Under the pieces are notes generated by a model. That model had not been told where the DNA came from. It worked only from the letters and a program-made list of their open reading frames with translations, and made no database searches. From positions 1-64,000 of the forward strand of contig VGDM01000016.1 of NCBI GenBank assembly GCA_016869715.1: DNA of 64,000 bases. Direction: 5' to 3'. A program made the translations under genes and the position numbers. Below are positions 27,637 to 36,007 of the stretch, one piece after another (positions within the stretch are counted from its first letter, which is position 1; each line of letters begins with the position of its first letter). The stretch is from Alphaproteobacteria bacterium (GTDB lineage: Bacteria > Pseudomonadota > Alphaproteobacteria > Acetobacterales > Acetobacteraceae).

Positions 27637-28466
27637 ATGCGCAAACCTACCTTCATTCTGCCGCGGTACTTGTGATACGCATGTGCATATCTGGGGGGCC
27701 GTTTGATCGCTTCCCCCTGGCAAAGGGCGCACCCTATACGCCGCCAGAGCGCACCAGCAATGATTTGGTTGCATTGCATGAAAGGCTCGGCGTGGATCGC
27801 GCCGTGATTGTGCAAACCACCGTCTATAAATCTGACAATCGCGCCATGCTGGATGGTATTGTGCAGAGCAATGGCCGCTGGCGAGGTGTGGCCCTGATTG
27901 ATAAAAGCTTTGACGATGCCGCGTTTCGCGCCTTGCATGAAGGCGCCGTGCGCGGGGTGCGCTTTTGCTTTGTGAAGCATTTGGGCGGCGTGCCGGATTT
28001 GGCGCTGGTGCGGCGCACCGCGGCGCGCGTCGCGCCCATGGGTTGGCATTTTGTGCTGCATCTGGATGCCGGGAATGTTCCAGAATTCCTCGAGTTTTTT
28101 GGTGAATTCTCCCTGCCGGTGGTGGCGGATCATATGGGTCGCGTGCCGGTGCGCGATGGCCTGGACCAAGCCCCGTTTCGCCTTTTGCTGGAATTGCTGA
28201 AGCGCCCTAATTGGTGGGTGAAGGTATCCGGTGCGGAACGCATTTCCGAAACTGGCCTGCCCTTCGCGGATGCGATCCTCTTCGCACAACGGCTGATCGC
28301 CGCAGCGCCAGATGGGGTTCTATGGGGCACGGATTGGCCGCACCCCAATGTGCGCTGGGAGCCAGACGAGGCTGATCTGGTGGATTTGCTGCCGCGCTTC
28401 GCCGGTGCCGCCGCCTTCCAGCGGGTTCTGGTGGACAACCCCGCGCGGCTTTATGGATTCTCATGA
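27637..28466 (+). pseudogene. LigI-like 2-pyrone-4,6-dicarboxylate lactonase with frameshifted N-terminus
   Basis: The intact part (from about 27690) has the LigI-like blocks VVADHMGRVP, NWWVKVSGAERIS and GVLWGTDWPHPNV of amidohydrolase family 2. The expected N-terminus MRKPTFILP is encoded in frame 1 from ATG 27637, and TCDTHVHIWG, which holds the metal-binding HxH, is in frame 2. The remainder is in frame 3. The second shift coincides with a run of six G at 27693-27698 where five would restore the frame. As written, a product could only start at GTG 27672 or ATG 27681 and would lack the HxH. Either a decayed gene or sequence error. It overlaps the next gene by 4 nt. Confidence 0.75.
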
Positions 28467-29695
28467 CTGTGACAGGAAAAGTGCAAGACCAGATGAACGG
28501 ACCACTCGCGGGTATTCGGGTGCTCGATCTTTCCTCGGTGGTGGTGGGGCCGGTCTGCACCGGTGTTCTCGCAGAACATGGCGCTGAGGTGATCAAACTC
28601 GAAAGCCCCGGCGGCGATTTGCTGCGCCAGCTTGCCGGCAGGGGGCGTTCGCCAGGCATGAACGGCAAATTCCTCAATTTCAATCGCGGCAAGAAATCGA
28701 TTGCCCTTGATCTGAAGGCGCCGGCTGGGCTTGCCGTGCTCAAGCGCTTGGCGGCGACGGTGGATGTTTTTGTGAGCAATATCCGCCCAGATGCGCAAGC
28801 ACGGCTTGGCGTGGATGCCGCAAGCCTTCATGCGATCGCGCCGCGCCTGATCCATTGCGCCATTACGGGGTTTGGCTCAGGCGGGCCCTATGCCGGCAGG
28901 CCAGCCTATGACACGGTAATCCAAGGCGCTGCCGGTGTGGCGGGCTGTTTTGAAGCCTCCACCGGGGAGCCGCGCTATGTGCCGATACTGGTCGCAGATC
29001 ATACGGTTGGGCTGATTGCCGCGCAGACGATTGGCTTCGCGCTCTACCGACGCGAGAAAACCGGTGCGGGTGAGGCGATTGAAGTGCCCATGTTCGAAAA
29101 CATGGCGGCCTATGTGATGATGGAACACCTGGGCGCCATGTCCTTCCGCCCCGCGCTTGGCCCGCCTGGGGATCACCGGGTGCGCAGCCCCGATGCCCGG
29201 CCCTTGCCAACTTCTGATGGCTATATCTGCATCTCCGCCAATACGGATACGCAGGCGCATGCGTTTTTTGATGCAATTGGCCGACCTGAATTGAAGACTG
29301 ATCCGCGCTTCGTCACCATCGCTGGCCGCACCGCCAATACGCGCGATTACTTCGCCATTCGCGCTGGCGGGTTGAAGGGCAAGACCTCAGCGGAATGGCT
29401 TAAGATTTTTGATCGGCTTGATGTGCCAGCCTCTCCCTATAATACTATTGCGGGATTATTGGATGATCCGCATTTGCGTGTGGTCGGCATGGTGCAGGAA
29501 GAAGAACACCCGACCGAAGGTGCAACTTACGCCATCGGCCGACCCAATCGTTTTTCCGGCGGCAATGCGCCACCGGGCCGGCCAGCGCCGCGGCTTGCGC
29601 AGGATGGCGCGGCGCTATTGGCCGCTGCCGGCATGACCGAAACTGAGATCAACACACTCATACGCGATGGCGTTTTGCTCGAAGCGCCCCGATGA
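28463..29695 (+). CDS. CaiB/BaiF family CoA-transferase (first)
   Basis: A class III CoA-transferase of 410 residues. The family start GPLAGIRVLDLSSVVVGPVC is followed by HGAEVIKLESPGGDLLR. The catalytic Asp region is GAGEAIEVPMFENMAAYV, with FDRLDVPASPYNTIAGLLDDPHL near the end. It moves CoA between carboxylic acids; the substrate is unknown. ATG 28463 overlaps the upstream stop, while ATG 28493 matches the family start better. It is paired with a second family member 18 nt downstream. Confidence 0.92.
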   Translation: MTVTGKVQDQMNGPLAGIRVLDLSSVVVGPVCTGVLAEHGAEVIKLESPGGDLLRQLAGRGRSPGMNGKFLNFNRGKKSIALDLKAPAGLAVLKRLAATVDVFVSNIRPDAQARLGVDAASLHAIAPRLIHCAITGFGSGGPYAGRPAYDTVIQGAAGVAGCFEASTGEPRYVPILVADHTVGLIAAQTIGFALYRREKTGAGEAIEVPMFENMAAYVMMEHLGAMSFRPALGPPGDHRVRSPDARPLPTSDGYICISANTDTQAHAFFDAIGRPELKTDPRFVTIAGRTANTRDYFAIRAGGLKGKTSAEWLKIFDRLDVPASPYNTIAGLLDDPHLRVVGMVQEEEHPTEGATYAIGRPNRFSGGNAPPGRPAPRLAQDGAALLAAAGMTETEINTLIRDGVLLEAPR

Positions 29696-29713
29696 AAAAC
29701 CAAGGAAACACCC

Positions 29714-30901
29714 ATGACCCGTCCCTTTGAAGGCATCCGCATCGTTGACGCGACCCATGTGCTGGCCGGGCCCTTTGCGGCCTATCAACTTGGCCTGCTA
29801 GGGGCGGATGTGATCAAGATCGAACACCCTGAAGACCCGGATCAAAGCCGCGTAAGTGGCGGCGACTGGGATCTCAATCGTGCTGGCATGGGCAGCTATT
29901 ACCTGACGCAGGGATCGAACAAGCGCAGCATGACGCTTGATCTGAAGCAGGAAAAAGCGCGCGAGGTTTTTCGCAAGCTTATCGTGGGCGCTGATGTGCT
30001 GGTAGAGAATTTCCGCCCTGGCGCCTTCGCGGCTTTGGACTTGGGCTATGAGGATTTGCTGAAACTCAATCCACGCCTGATTTATTGTTCGATCTCGGCC
30101 TTTGGTCATAGCGGGCCGCGCGGAGAACAGACTGCTTATGATCACGTTATCCAAGCCACGTCTGGCATCATGTCCTGCACCGGTACGCCAGAGGTGAACC
30201 CGATCAAATTTGGCGCACCGGCGATTGATTACGCAACCGGCACCATGGGGGCTTTCGCGCTATCAGCGGCGCTGTTCCAACGTGAAAAAACCGGACGCGG
30301 TCAGCATATTGATCTTGCCATGTTGGATGTCGCGATGATGATGATGGCAAGTCATGTCACATCCTATGCGCGCAGCGGCAAGCCCGCACGCCCGCGCGGC
30401 AATGACCATGAATACGCAACGAATAGCTGCTATGGAACGGCCGATGGGCTGGTGATGATTGGCGCCAGCAATCTCCGCCAACAAAAGCGGCTATGGAACG
30501 CGTTGGGGCGACCCGATATGGCGAAGGACAGCAATGAAGCGCGCCATGCTGACCGAGCGCATGAAGCCGCGACGCTGGCCGAATTATTGAAAGCCAAGAC
30601 TGCCGCCGAATGGGAAAGCTATTTGCAGGCGCGCCATGTGCCGGCTGCACGCGTGCGCAATCTAGCGGAGTCGCTTGCCGATCCACAAATCAAGGGGCGG
30701 GGCGTGGTGCATCATTTTGAAGGCGCACCAGGTGTGACGGGATCTTTCTCTGTCCCCGTCGCCGCTTTTGGCTTTGCGCATGGCGGGCCGCGCGTGGATA
30801 CGCCGCCGCCGATTTTGGGGCGCGACAATGATACCATCCTGGCCGAGCTTGGCTATGATGATACTGCGCGCGCCAAGCTCCGCGCTACTGGCGCGATTTG
30901 A
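29714..30901 (+). CDS. CaiB/BaiF family CoA-transferase (second)
   Basis: A 395-residue class III CoA-transferase (FEGIRIVDATHVLAGPFAAYQLGLLGADVIKIE; AIDYATGTMGAFALSAALFQREKTGRGQHIDLAMLDVAMMMM). The catalytic Asp lies in QHIDLAMLD. It is divergent enough from its neighbour not to be a recent duplicate. The pair may act as subunits or serve two acids in the same pathway as the PrpF-like and hydantoinase-like enzymes. Confidence 0.93.
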   Translation: MTRPFEGIRIVDATHVLAGPFAAYQLGLLGADVIKIEHPEDPDQSRVSGGDWDLNRAGMGSYYLTQGSNKRSMTLDLKQEKAREVFRKLIVGADVLVENFRPGAFAALDLGYEDLLKLNPRLIYCSISAFGHSGPRGEQTAYDHVIQATSGIMSCTGTPEVNPIKFGAPAIDYATGTMGAFALSAALFQREKTGRGQHIDLAMLDVAMMMMASHVTSYARSGKPARPRGNDHEYATNSCYGTADGLVMIGASNLRQQKRLWNALGRPDMAKDSNEARHADRAHEAATLAELLKAKTAAEWESYLQARHVPAARVRNLAESLADPQIKGRGVVHHFEGAPGVTGSFSVPVAAFGFAHGGPRVDTPPPILGRDNDTILAELGYDDTARAKLRATGAI

Positions 30902-30915
30902 AACTGGGGGAAAAC

Positions 30916-31299
30916 ATGATCCAATTTACCTTCGACTACATCCATTTGCGCAGCCCCGATCCGGAAGCCACAGCGGTTTTTTATGAACGCATGTTCGGCG
31001 CCGAGGTACTGCGTTCCACGCAGCAGAGCGAACCGCGCGTGGATATTGGGCTTGGCGGGCAGATCAATGTCATTGCACCCATCAAGGGCGAGAACGTGGC
31101 GCCGCCGCCCAGCATGCCTTATCACGGGTTGGAACATATCGGCCTTGCCGTGACAGGGCCTGATCAGGTGGTGGCGGAATTGAAGGCAAAGGGCGCCGAT
31201 TTCACCATGGAACCAACTGCGATCTGCCCCGGCATTCGCATTTGTTTTCTGCGCGGGCTGGAAAATATCGCGATTGAACAACTGGAACGCAGCACCTGA
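30916..31299 (+). CDS. VOC family protein (glyoxalase/dioxygenase superfamily)
   Basis: A 127-residue vicinal oxygen chelate protein: FTFDYIHLRSPDPEATAVFYERMFGAEVLR in the N-terminal half and YHGLEHIGLAVTGPDQVVAELKAKGADF in the second. The metal-ligand His in each half (IHLR, EHIGL) and a late Glu (IAIEQLE) are present. ATG 30916 is chosen after GGGGGAAAA; the ATG at 30898 is less likely. Its stop overlaps the only possible start region of the following flavoprotein gene. Confidence 0.88.
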   Translation: MIQFTFDYIHLRSPDPEATAVFYERMFGAEVLRSTQQSEPRVDIGLGGQINVIAPIKGENVAPPPSMPYHGLEHIGLAVTGPDQVVAELKAKGADFTMEPTAICPGIRICFLRGLENIAIEQLERST

Positions 31300-32492
31300 G
31301 CGTTCTTGTCATTGGCGCCGGCCCCGCCGGCTTGATGGCTGCGGAAGCCGCAGCGCAGGCAGGTGCCGCGGTGGTGGTAGCGGATCATATGCCATCGCCC
31401 GCGCGCAAGCTGCTGATTGCCGGGCGAGGCGGTCTTAACCTGACACATTCGGAAATGCTGCCTGCTTTTCTGAAGCGCTACGCAACAGCTGAAGCGCATC
31501 TTACCCCCCATATCCGCGTCTTCCCGCCTGAAGCACTGATCGCCTGGGCCGCGGGGCTTGGTCAGGCTTGCTTCATTGGCTCCTCGGGCCGCGTTTTTCC
31601 GCGTGCCATGAGGGCATCGCCTTTGCTGCGTGCCTGGATGGCGCGACTATCCGCATTTGGTGTGCAACTACTCACGCGCCATCGCTGGCTTGGCTTTGCA
31701 GCGGATGGCGCCGCGCGTTTCGCGACACTGGGTGGCGAAACGCAGATCAAGGCTACAGCGATCGTGCTGGCACTCGGTGGCGCTTCCTGGCCGCGGCTTG
31801 GATCAGATGGCGCCTGGCCCGCGCTTCTGCCCGGCGTCGCGACGCGCCCCTTCGCGCCTTCCAATATGGGCTTTGCCATTTCCTGGTCTGATCATCTGCG
31901 CGTGCGTTTTGCCGGCACGCCGCTCAAGCGCATTGCGCTTTCCTTTGGCGGCATCACACAACGTGGCGAGGCCATGATAACCGAGGCCGGCATTGAAGGC
32001 GGCGCGGTCTATGCCTTGAGTGCCAGCATTCGCGAGGCTTTGAAACAGCATCCCAACGCCACTGTGCACCTCGATCTCTGGCCCGATCTTGATTTAGCTG
32101 ATCTTGCAGCGAAGTTGGCGGGGCGGCGCGGTAGCCTTTCGCTCTCCAATCATTTGCGGCGCAATGCGGGGTTGCCGCCGATTGGGATTGCGCTGGTCCA
32201 GGAAGCGCTAAAATCCAGCGTCGCAACACCGGACCTTGCCGGCCTGATCAAGGCGCTGCCACTGGGGGTGACGGGCGCCTTCCCAATCGCGCGCGCGATA
32301 AGCTCGGCCGGCGGGCTTTCCTGGACGGAATTGGATGAAAACCTGATGCTGCGCCGCTTGCCGGGCGTCTTTGCCTGTGGCGAAATGCTGGATTGGGAAG
32401 CACCGACGGGTGGCTATCTGCTGCAAGCCTGTTTCAGCACGGGCCGCGCTGCTGGCTTGGCGGCTGCGCGTTTGGAGGTTCTTCAATCTTAA
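31296..32492 (+). CDS. NAD(P)/FAD-dependent oxidoreductase (HI0933/BaiN-like flavoprotein), non-ATG start
   Basis: A flavoprotein of about 398 residues. The FAD-binding dinucleotide motif VLVIGAGPAGLMAAEAAAQAG is at the N-terminus, followed by PARKLLIAGRGGLNLTHSE, typical of HI0933-like proteins, and C-terminal VFACGEMLDWEAPTGGYLLQACFSTG. In frame, a TGA at 31275 precedes the motif, and no ATG, GTG or TTG occurs between it and the motif. CTG 31296, overlapping the VOC stop, is the only near-cognate codon; TTG 31332 would remove most of the motif. Translational coupling from VOC is likely. Confidence 0.85.
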   Translation: MSVLVIGAGPAGLMAAEAAAQAGAAVVVADHMPSPARKLLIAGRGGLNLTHSEMLPAFLKRYATAEAHLTPHIRVFPPEALIAWAAGLGQACFIGSSGRVFPRAMRASPLLRAWMARLSAFGVQLLTRHRWLGFAADGAARFATLGGETQIKATAIVLALGGASWPRLGSDGAWPALLPGVATRPFAPSNMGFAISWSDHLRVRFAGTPLKRIALSFGGITQRGEAMITEAGIEGGAVYALSASIREALKQHPNATVHLDLWPDLDLADLAAKLAGRRGSLSLSNHLRRNAGLPPIGIALVQEALKSSVATPDLAGLIKALPLGVTGAFPIARAISSAGGLSWTELDENLMLRRLPGVFACGEMLDWEAPTGGYLLQACFSTGRAAGLAAARLEVLQS

Positions 32493-32507
32493 TAACAGGG
32501 GATGACC

Positions 32508-33995
32508 ATGGCGGAATTTGATCTGGTGGTACGCGGCGGAGAGGTTGCGACTGGTTTCGGCACCACGCGCTGCGACGTCGGCGTGAAGGATGGGCGCATT
32601 GTGGCGCTTGGCGAAAAGCTTGCCGATGGCGCCCGCGTGGTGGATGCCGCCGGCACGCTGGTGCTGCCCGGCGGCGTGGATAGCCATTGCCATATCGAAG
32701 AACCTTCGCGCGGTGGCTATGCCAGCACTGGCTTGGCCGAACCGCCGTTGACAGTGAATGAGGAAAGCTTCGCCACCGCGTCCAACTCTGCATTTGCGGG
32801 CGGCACGACCTCGGTTGTTTGTTTCATTCCGCAATGGAAGGGCTATGGCGTCTGGGAACGCTATACGGATTATCGCGCCCGCGCCGCGCGTGGCATGATT
32901 GACCATTCCTTCCACCAGATCATCAGCGATCCAACAGAGACCGTGATGGATAAGGAAGTGCCGCGCCTGGTGGCGGAAGGGGTGCGCAGCCTCAAGGTTT
33001 TTCTCACTTATGAACCGCTCCATTTGAATGATGCGCAATATCTGCGCGTTCTGACGAAGGCACGCACGCTAGGTTGTTTAGTGACAGTGCATTGCGAGAA
33101 TTATGAGGCGATCAATTGGCGCACGCATGAATTGCTGAAGCATGGCATGACTGCGCCGAAATACCATGCCTGGGCGCGCCCGCCGGTGGTCGAGCGTGAA
33201 GCAACGCATCGCGCAATTGCGCTTGCAGAATTAGTGGATCAGCCGATTCAGATCTTTCATGTCTCCTGCGAAGAAGCCGCCGAGGAAATCGCGCGTGCCC
33301 AGGCGCGTGGCGTGAAGGTATGGGGCGAGACCTGCCCGCAATATGTCAATCTGACCGCCGCCGATATGGATCGCCCCGGTTTTGAGGGCGCGAAATTCAT
33401 GTGCAGCCCAGCACCGCGTAGCCGTACGGAACATGAACGTTTGTGGGAAATGATCCGGCGCGGCACGCTTGATGTGATTTCATCAGATCATTGCGCCTTT
33501 TCCTTCGAAGGTGACCGTGGCAAGCGGCAGAATGGTCCGGATGCCGTGTTCCGCGATATCCCGAATGGTATTCCAGGCTTTACCGCGCGCCTGCCGATTA
33601 TTTTCAGCGAGGGTGTTTCCAAGGGCCGCATCACCCTGGATGAATTCGTGCGCCTTACGAGCACCAATCCGGCGCGGCTGATGGGGCTGGCGCCGCGCAA
33701 GGGCGCCATTGCCATTGGTGCAGATGCGGATTTGGCGCTGTGGGATCCGAAGAAGAAAGTCACCATCACCAATGCGCTGATGCAGCACGCGATTGACTAC
33801 ACCCCCTATGAGGGGATGGAGGTCACGGGCTGGCCGGTCATGACCATTCGTCGTGGTGAGGTGGTGATGCGTGATGGCAAGGTGCAGGCAGAACCCGGCA
33901 CCGGGCACTTTCTGCCGCGTGGGCCTTACGCCATGATCAAGCCGCGCGGCATGACGCCCGACGGGTTCGATCCGGCGCCGGCGCCGGCAGCCTAA
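32508..33995 (+). CDS. Dihydropyrimidinase/hydantoinase-like amidohydrolase
   Basis: A 495-residue cyclic amidohydrolase. The binuclear metal site is visible: VDSHCHIEEP (HxH), the carboxylated Lys in SLKVFLTYEP, His in TVHCENYE and FHVSCEEAAEE, and Asp in ISSDHCAFSFEGD. The variant HCHIE instead of HTHLD suggests a substrate other than simple hydantoins. ATG 32508 is chosen because AGGGG lies at normal spacing; ATG 32502 has none. It ends the operon that begins with the PrpF-like gene. Confidence 0.9.
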   Translation: MAEFDLVVRGGEVATGFGTTRCDVGVKDGRIVALGEKLADGARVVDAAGTLVLPGGVDSHCHIEEPSRGGYASTGLAEPPLTVNEESFATASNSAFAGGTTSVVCFIPQWKGYGVWERYTDYRARAARGMIDHSFHQIISDPTETVMDKEVPRLVAEGVRSLKVFLTYEPLHLNDAQYLRVLTKARTLGCLVTVHCENYEAINWRTHELLKHGMTAPKYHAWARPPVVEREATHRAIALAELVDQPIQIFHVSCEEAAEEIARAQARGVKVWGETCPQYVNLTAADMDRPGFEGAKFMCSPAPRSRTEHERLWEMIRRGTLDVISSDHCAFSFEGDRGKRQNGPDAVFRDIPNGIPGFTARLPIIFSEGVSKGRITLDEFVRLTSTNPARLMGLAPRKGAIAIGADADLALWDPKKKVTITNALMQHAIDYTPYEGMEVTGWPVMTIRRGEVVMRDGKVQAEPGTGHFLPRGPYAMIKPRGMTPDGFDPAPAPAA

Positions 33996-34038
33996 GGCGC
34001 GCCTTGCACCCGCGCTGCCCCGTGCCCATCTCTGGCTC

Positions 34039-34926
34039 ATGGCAGGCAGCCTCATCATCCGCCCCAATCCCGCTGATCCGCACCTGACGCGCCGTGTCAC
34101 GGGGCGCGACCATACGGGTGTCGCGATTGAAGCCAGTGTCACGGTGGAACGCCCGCTCACGCTTTTTCTGAATGGTCAGGAAATCGTGACCATGATGACC
34201 ATCGGTGATCGGCCAGAGGATTTGGCGCTCGGCTATCTGCTCAATCAGGGCATGCTGCATACCGATGATAACGTCATTGGCGTTGATTATGATGGTGATC
34301 TGGCTGTCGTGATTGTGCGCACGGCGCGGCGGACAGATTATGAGGAGAAACTTCGTAAGAAAACCCTCACCTCCGGCTGCGCCCAGGGCACGGCCTTTGG
34401 AGATTTGATGGAAGGTTTTGCGGAGGCAATATTGCCACGCGCGGAACTCCGCACGTCTTGGCTGTATCGCCTGCTGCATCGGATCAATTCGCTGCCAACA
34501 CTTTATCTGGAAGCCGGTGCCATTCATGGCTGCGCGCTCTGCCGGCAGGATGAACCACTGGTCTACATGGAAGATGTAGGGCGCCATAATGCGGTGGATA
34601 AGATCGCGGGCTGGATGTTCCGCAACAAGGAAGCACCTGGCGACAAGATTTTTTACACCACCGGGCGCCTGACATCTGAGATGGTGATTAAGACCGTGCG
34701 TATGGGCATTCCCATTCTGGTGTCCCGTTCCGGCTTTACTGCCTGGGGCGTGGAACTGGCGCGCGAAGCGGGCGTGATGCTGATCGGGCGCTGCAAGGGC
34801 AAGCGCTTTGTCGCACTCGCGGGCGAGGATCGCATCATTTTCGATGCTGATCTCCGTTACGTCGAAGAAGAAAGTGCCAAGCATTGGCGGAAGAATAGCG
34901 CGGATGCGGAACGCGATGGCGGCTGA
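34039..34926 (+). CDS. fdhD: Formate dehydrogenase accessory sulfurtransferase FdhD
   Basis: FdhD transfers sulfur to the molybdenum cofactor of formate dehydrogenases. The 295-residue protein has [12 protein letters not shown], the TSGCAQGT segment with the conserved Cys (a single Cys rather than CxxC), and the C-terminal [28 protein letters not shown] block. It overlaps mobA by 11 nt and opens the formate dehydrogenase locus. Confidence 0.95.
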   Translation: MAGSLIIRPNPADPHLTRRVTGRDHTGVAIEASVTVERPLTLFLNGQEIVTMMTIGDRPEDLALGYLLNQGMLHTDDNVIGVDYDGDLAVVIVRTARRTDYEEKLRKKTLTSGCAQGTAFGDLMEGFAEAILPRAELRTSWLYRLLHRINSLPTLYLEAGAIHGCALCRQDEPLVYMEDVGRHNAVDKIAGWMFRNKEAPGDKIFYTTGRLTSEMVIKTVRMGIPILVSRSGFTAWGVELAREAGVMLIGRCKGKRFVALAGEDRIIFDADLRYVEEESAKHWRKNSADAERDGG

Positions 34927-35548
34927 AACCCTGGGCCTGGTGCTGGCGGGCGGGCTCGCGCGGCGTATGGGGGGCGGGGATAAGCCGCTGCGCCTGCTTG
35001 GTGGGCGGCCCTTGCTGGATCATGTGCTGGCGCGCATCGCCCCGCAGGTCGCGGCCATGGTGCTGAATGCCAATGGTGATCCGGCGCGCTTTGCTGGTTT
35101 TGGCCTGCCCGTGGTGGCGGACTCGTTGCCGGATCACCCTGGGCCGCTTGCGGGGATTCTGGCCGGGCTCGATTGGGCGGCAGAGCATCGGCCTGATCTG
35201 GCCTGGGTTGCCTCGGTGCCCGGAGATTGTCCCTTCATCCCGGCGGATTTCGTGGCGCGGTTGCATGCCGCGCGGGAAGCGGCGGGGGTGCCGATGGCCG
35301 CGGCATCTTCGGGCGGGCAAAGCCATCCGCCGGCTGCACTTTGGCCTGTCGCCTTGCGCGGCGCATTGCGCGCCGCGCTTTTGGTCGGGGAGCGCAAGAT
35401 AGACCGTTGGACCGCGCATTTCGGCTGTGCCGAGGCCGCCTGGCCCGCCACGCCCCATGATCCCTTCTTCAACGCCAATGCGCCCGAGGATTTGGCGGAG
35501 GCCGAGGAAATCTTGCAAAAAAACCCTTTGCAGGTCATAGGTGCCTGA
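34916..35548 (+). CDS. mobA: Molybdenum cofactor guanylyltransferase
   Basis: MobA attaches GMP to molybdopterin to make the bis-MGD cofactor used by formate dehydrogenase. The 210-residue protein begins with the nucleotide-binding motif [19 protein letters not shown], and has [16 protein letters not shown] (metal-binding Asp). ATG 34916 is chosen; the frame upstream lies inside fdhD. Coupled to fdhD by overlap. Confidence 0.94.
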   Translation: MAAETLGLVLAGGLARRMGGGDKPLRLLGGRPLLDHVLARIAPQVAAMVLNANGDPARFAGFGLPVVADSLPDHPGPLAGILAGLDWAAEHRPDLAWVASVPGDCPFIPADFVARLHAAREAAGVPMAAASSGGQSHPPAALWPVALRGALRAALLVGERKIDRWTAHFGCAEAAWPATPHDPFFNANAPEDLAEAEEILQKNPLQVIGA

Positions 35549-35573
35549 AAGCTAAGCTCCGGGGAGATCAGCA

Positions 35574-35699
35574 ATGAACGGCATTATCGGCGGCGTTTGC
35601 ATCGCCATCATCATCGCCATTGGTGCGGCCCTTTATCTTGACCGCAATGTCCAGCAAACCGCGGACGTCGCTTTCGCTACCACTGGCGTCCGGCTGTAA
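35574..35699 (+). CDS. 41-residue membrane microprotein
   Basis: A short frame, preceded by GGGGAG at 35561-35566, encodes a 41-residue protein. It has one hydrophobic helix (residues 4-20, IIGGVCIAIIIAIGAALYL) and a polar tail. Its stop overlaps the next ATG (TAATG), which supports real translation. It may belong to the formate dehydrogenase locus because it sits between mobA and the iron-sulfur protein gene. No family is recognised. Confidence 0.55.
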   Translation: MNGIIGGVCIAIIIAIGAALYLDRNVQQTADVAFATTGVRL

Positions 35700-36007
35700 T
35701 GTTCCGGCGCGGCGCCTTGGTCGCCGCCCTGGCGCTGGCTGCCTGCGCCAAAACACCAGCACCCGCGCCAGCCACAGCTTGAGCGCCGCGCGCGGCGTCA
35801 AGCCCGGCGCCGACGCCTTCTAATCTGCCCAACACTGGCGAGGCCGGGACGGAACGCGCCATGTCCACGCTGCAACAGCATTTGGACCAGGACCGCGCAA
35901 ATGAACGGCTTGAAGCGCTGGACCCGGAAGCGCCGCGCGGCGATATGTCGCCGCTCCTTACCCCTTACGAGATCGGCGGCAATACGCGGTTGCCGACGCG
36001 GCGTTAG
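35699..36007 (+). pseudogene. Small lipoprotein gene with in-frame TGA at codon 28
   Basis: The frame starts at ATG 35699 (overlapping the previous stop) with a lipoprotein signal and lipobox LALAAC at residues 11-16, then a Pro/Ala-rich linker. A TGA at 35780-35782 interrupts the linker. The same frame continues for 74 codons to TAG 36005 and reads as a plausible polar protein (RAMSTLQQHLDQDRANERLE, then a short acidic region). Either a nonsense mutation within the linker, a base error, or two products. The convergent iron-sulfur gene overlaps the end by 3 nt. Confidence 0.55.

Noticed and set aside
35780-35782. Selenocysteine at the in-frame TGA of the lipoprotein (and of other broken genes)
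   Set aside because: The TGA lies in a linker or loop, not at a redox Cys position. TGA is a normal stop for many genes here, no selenocysteine machinery is visible, and the formate dehydrogenase uses Cys.
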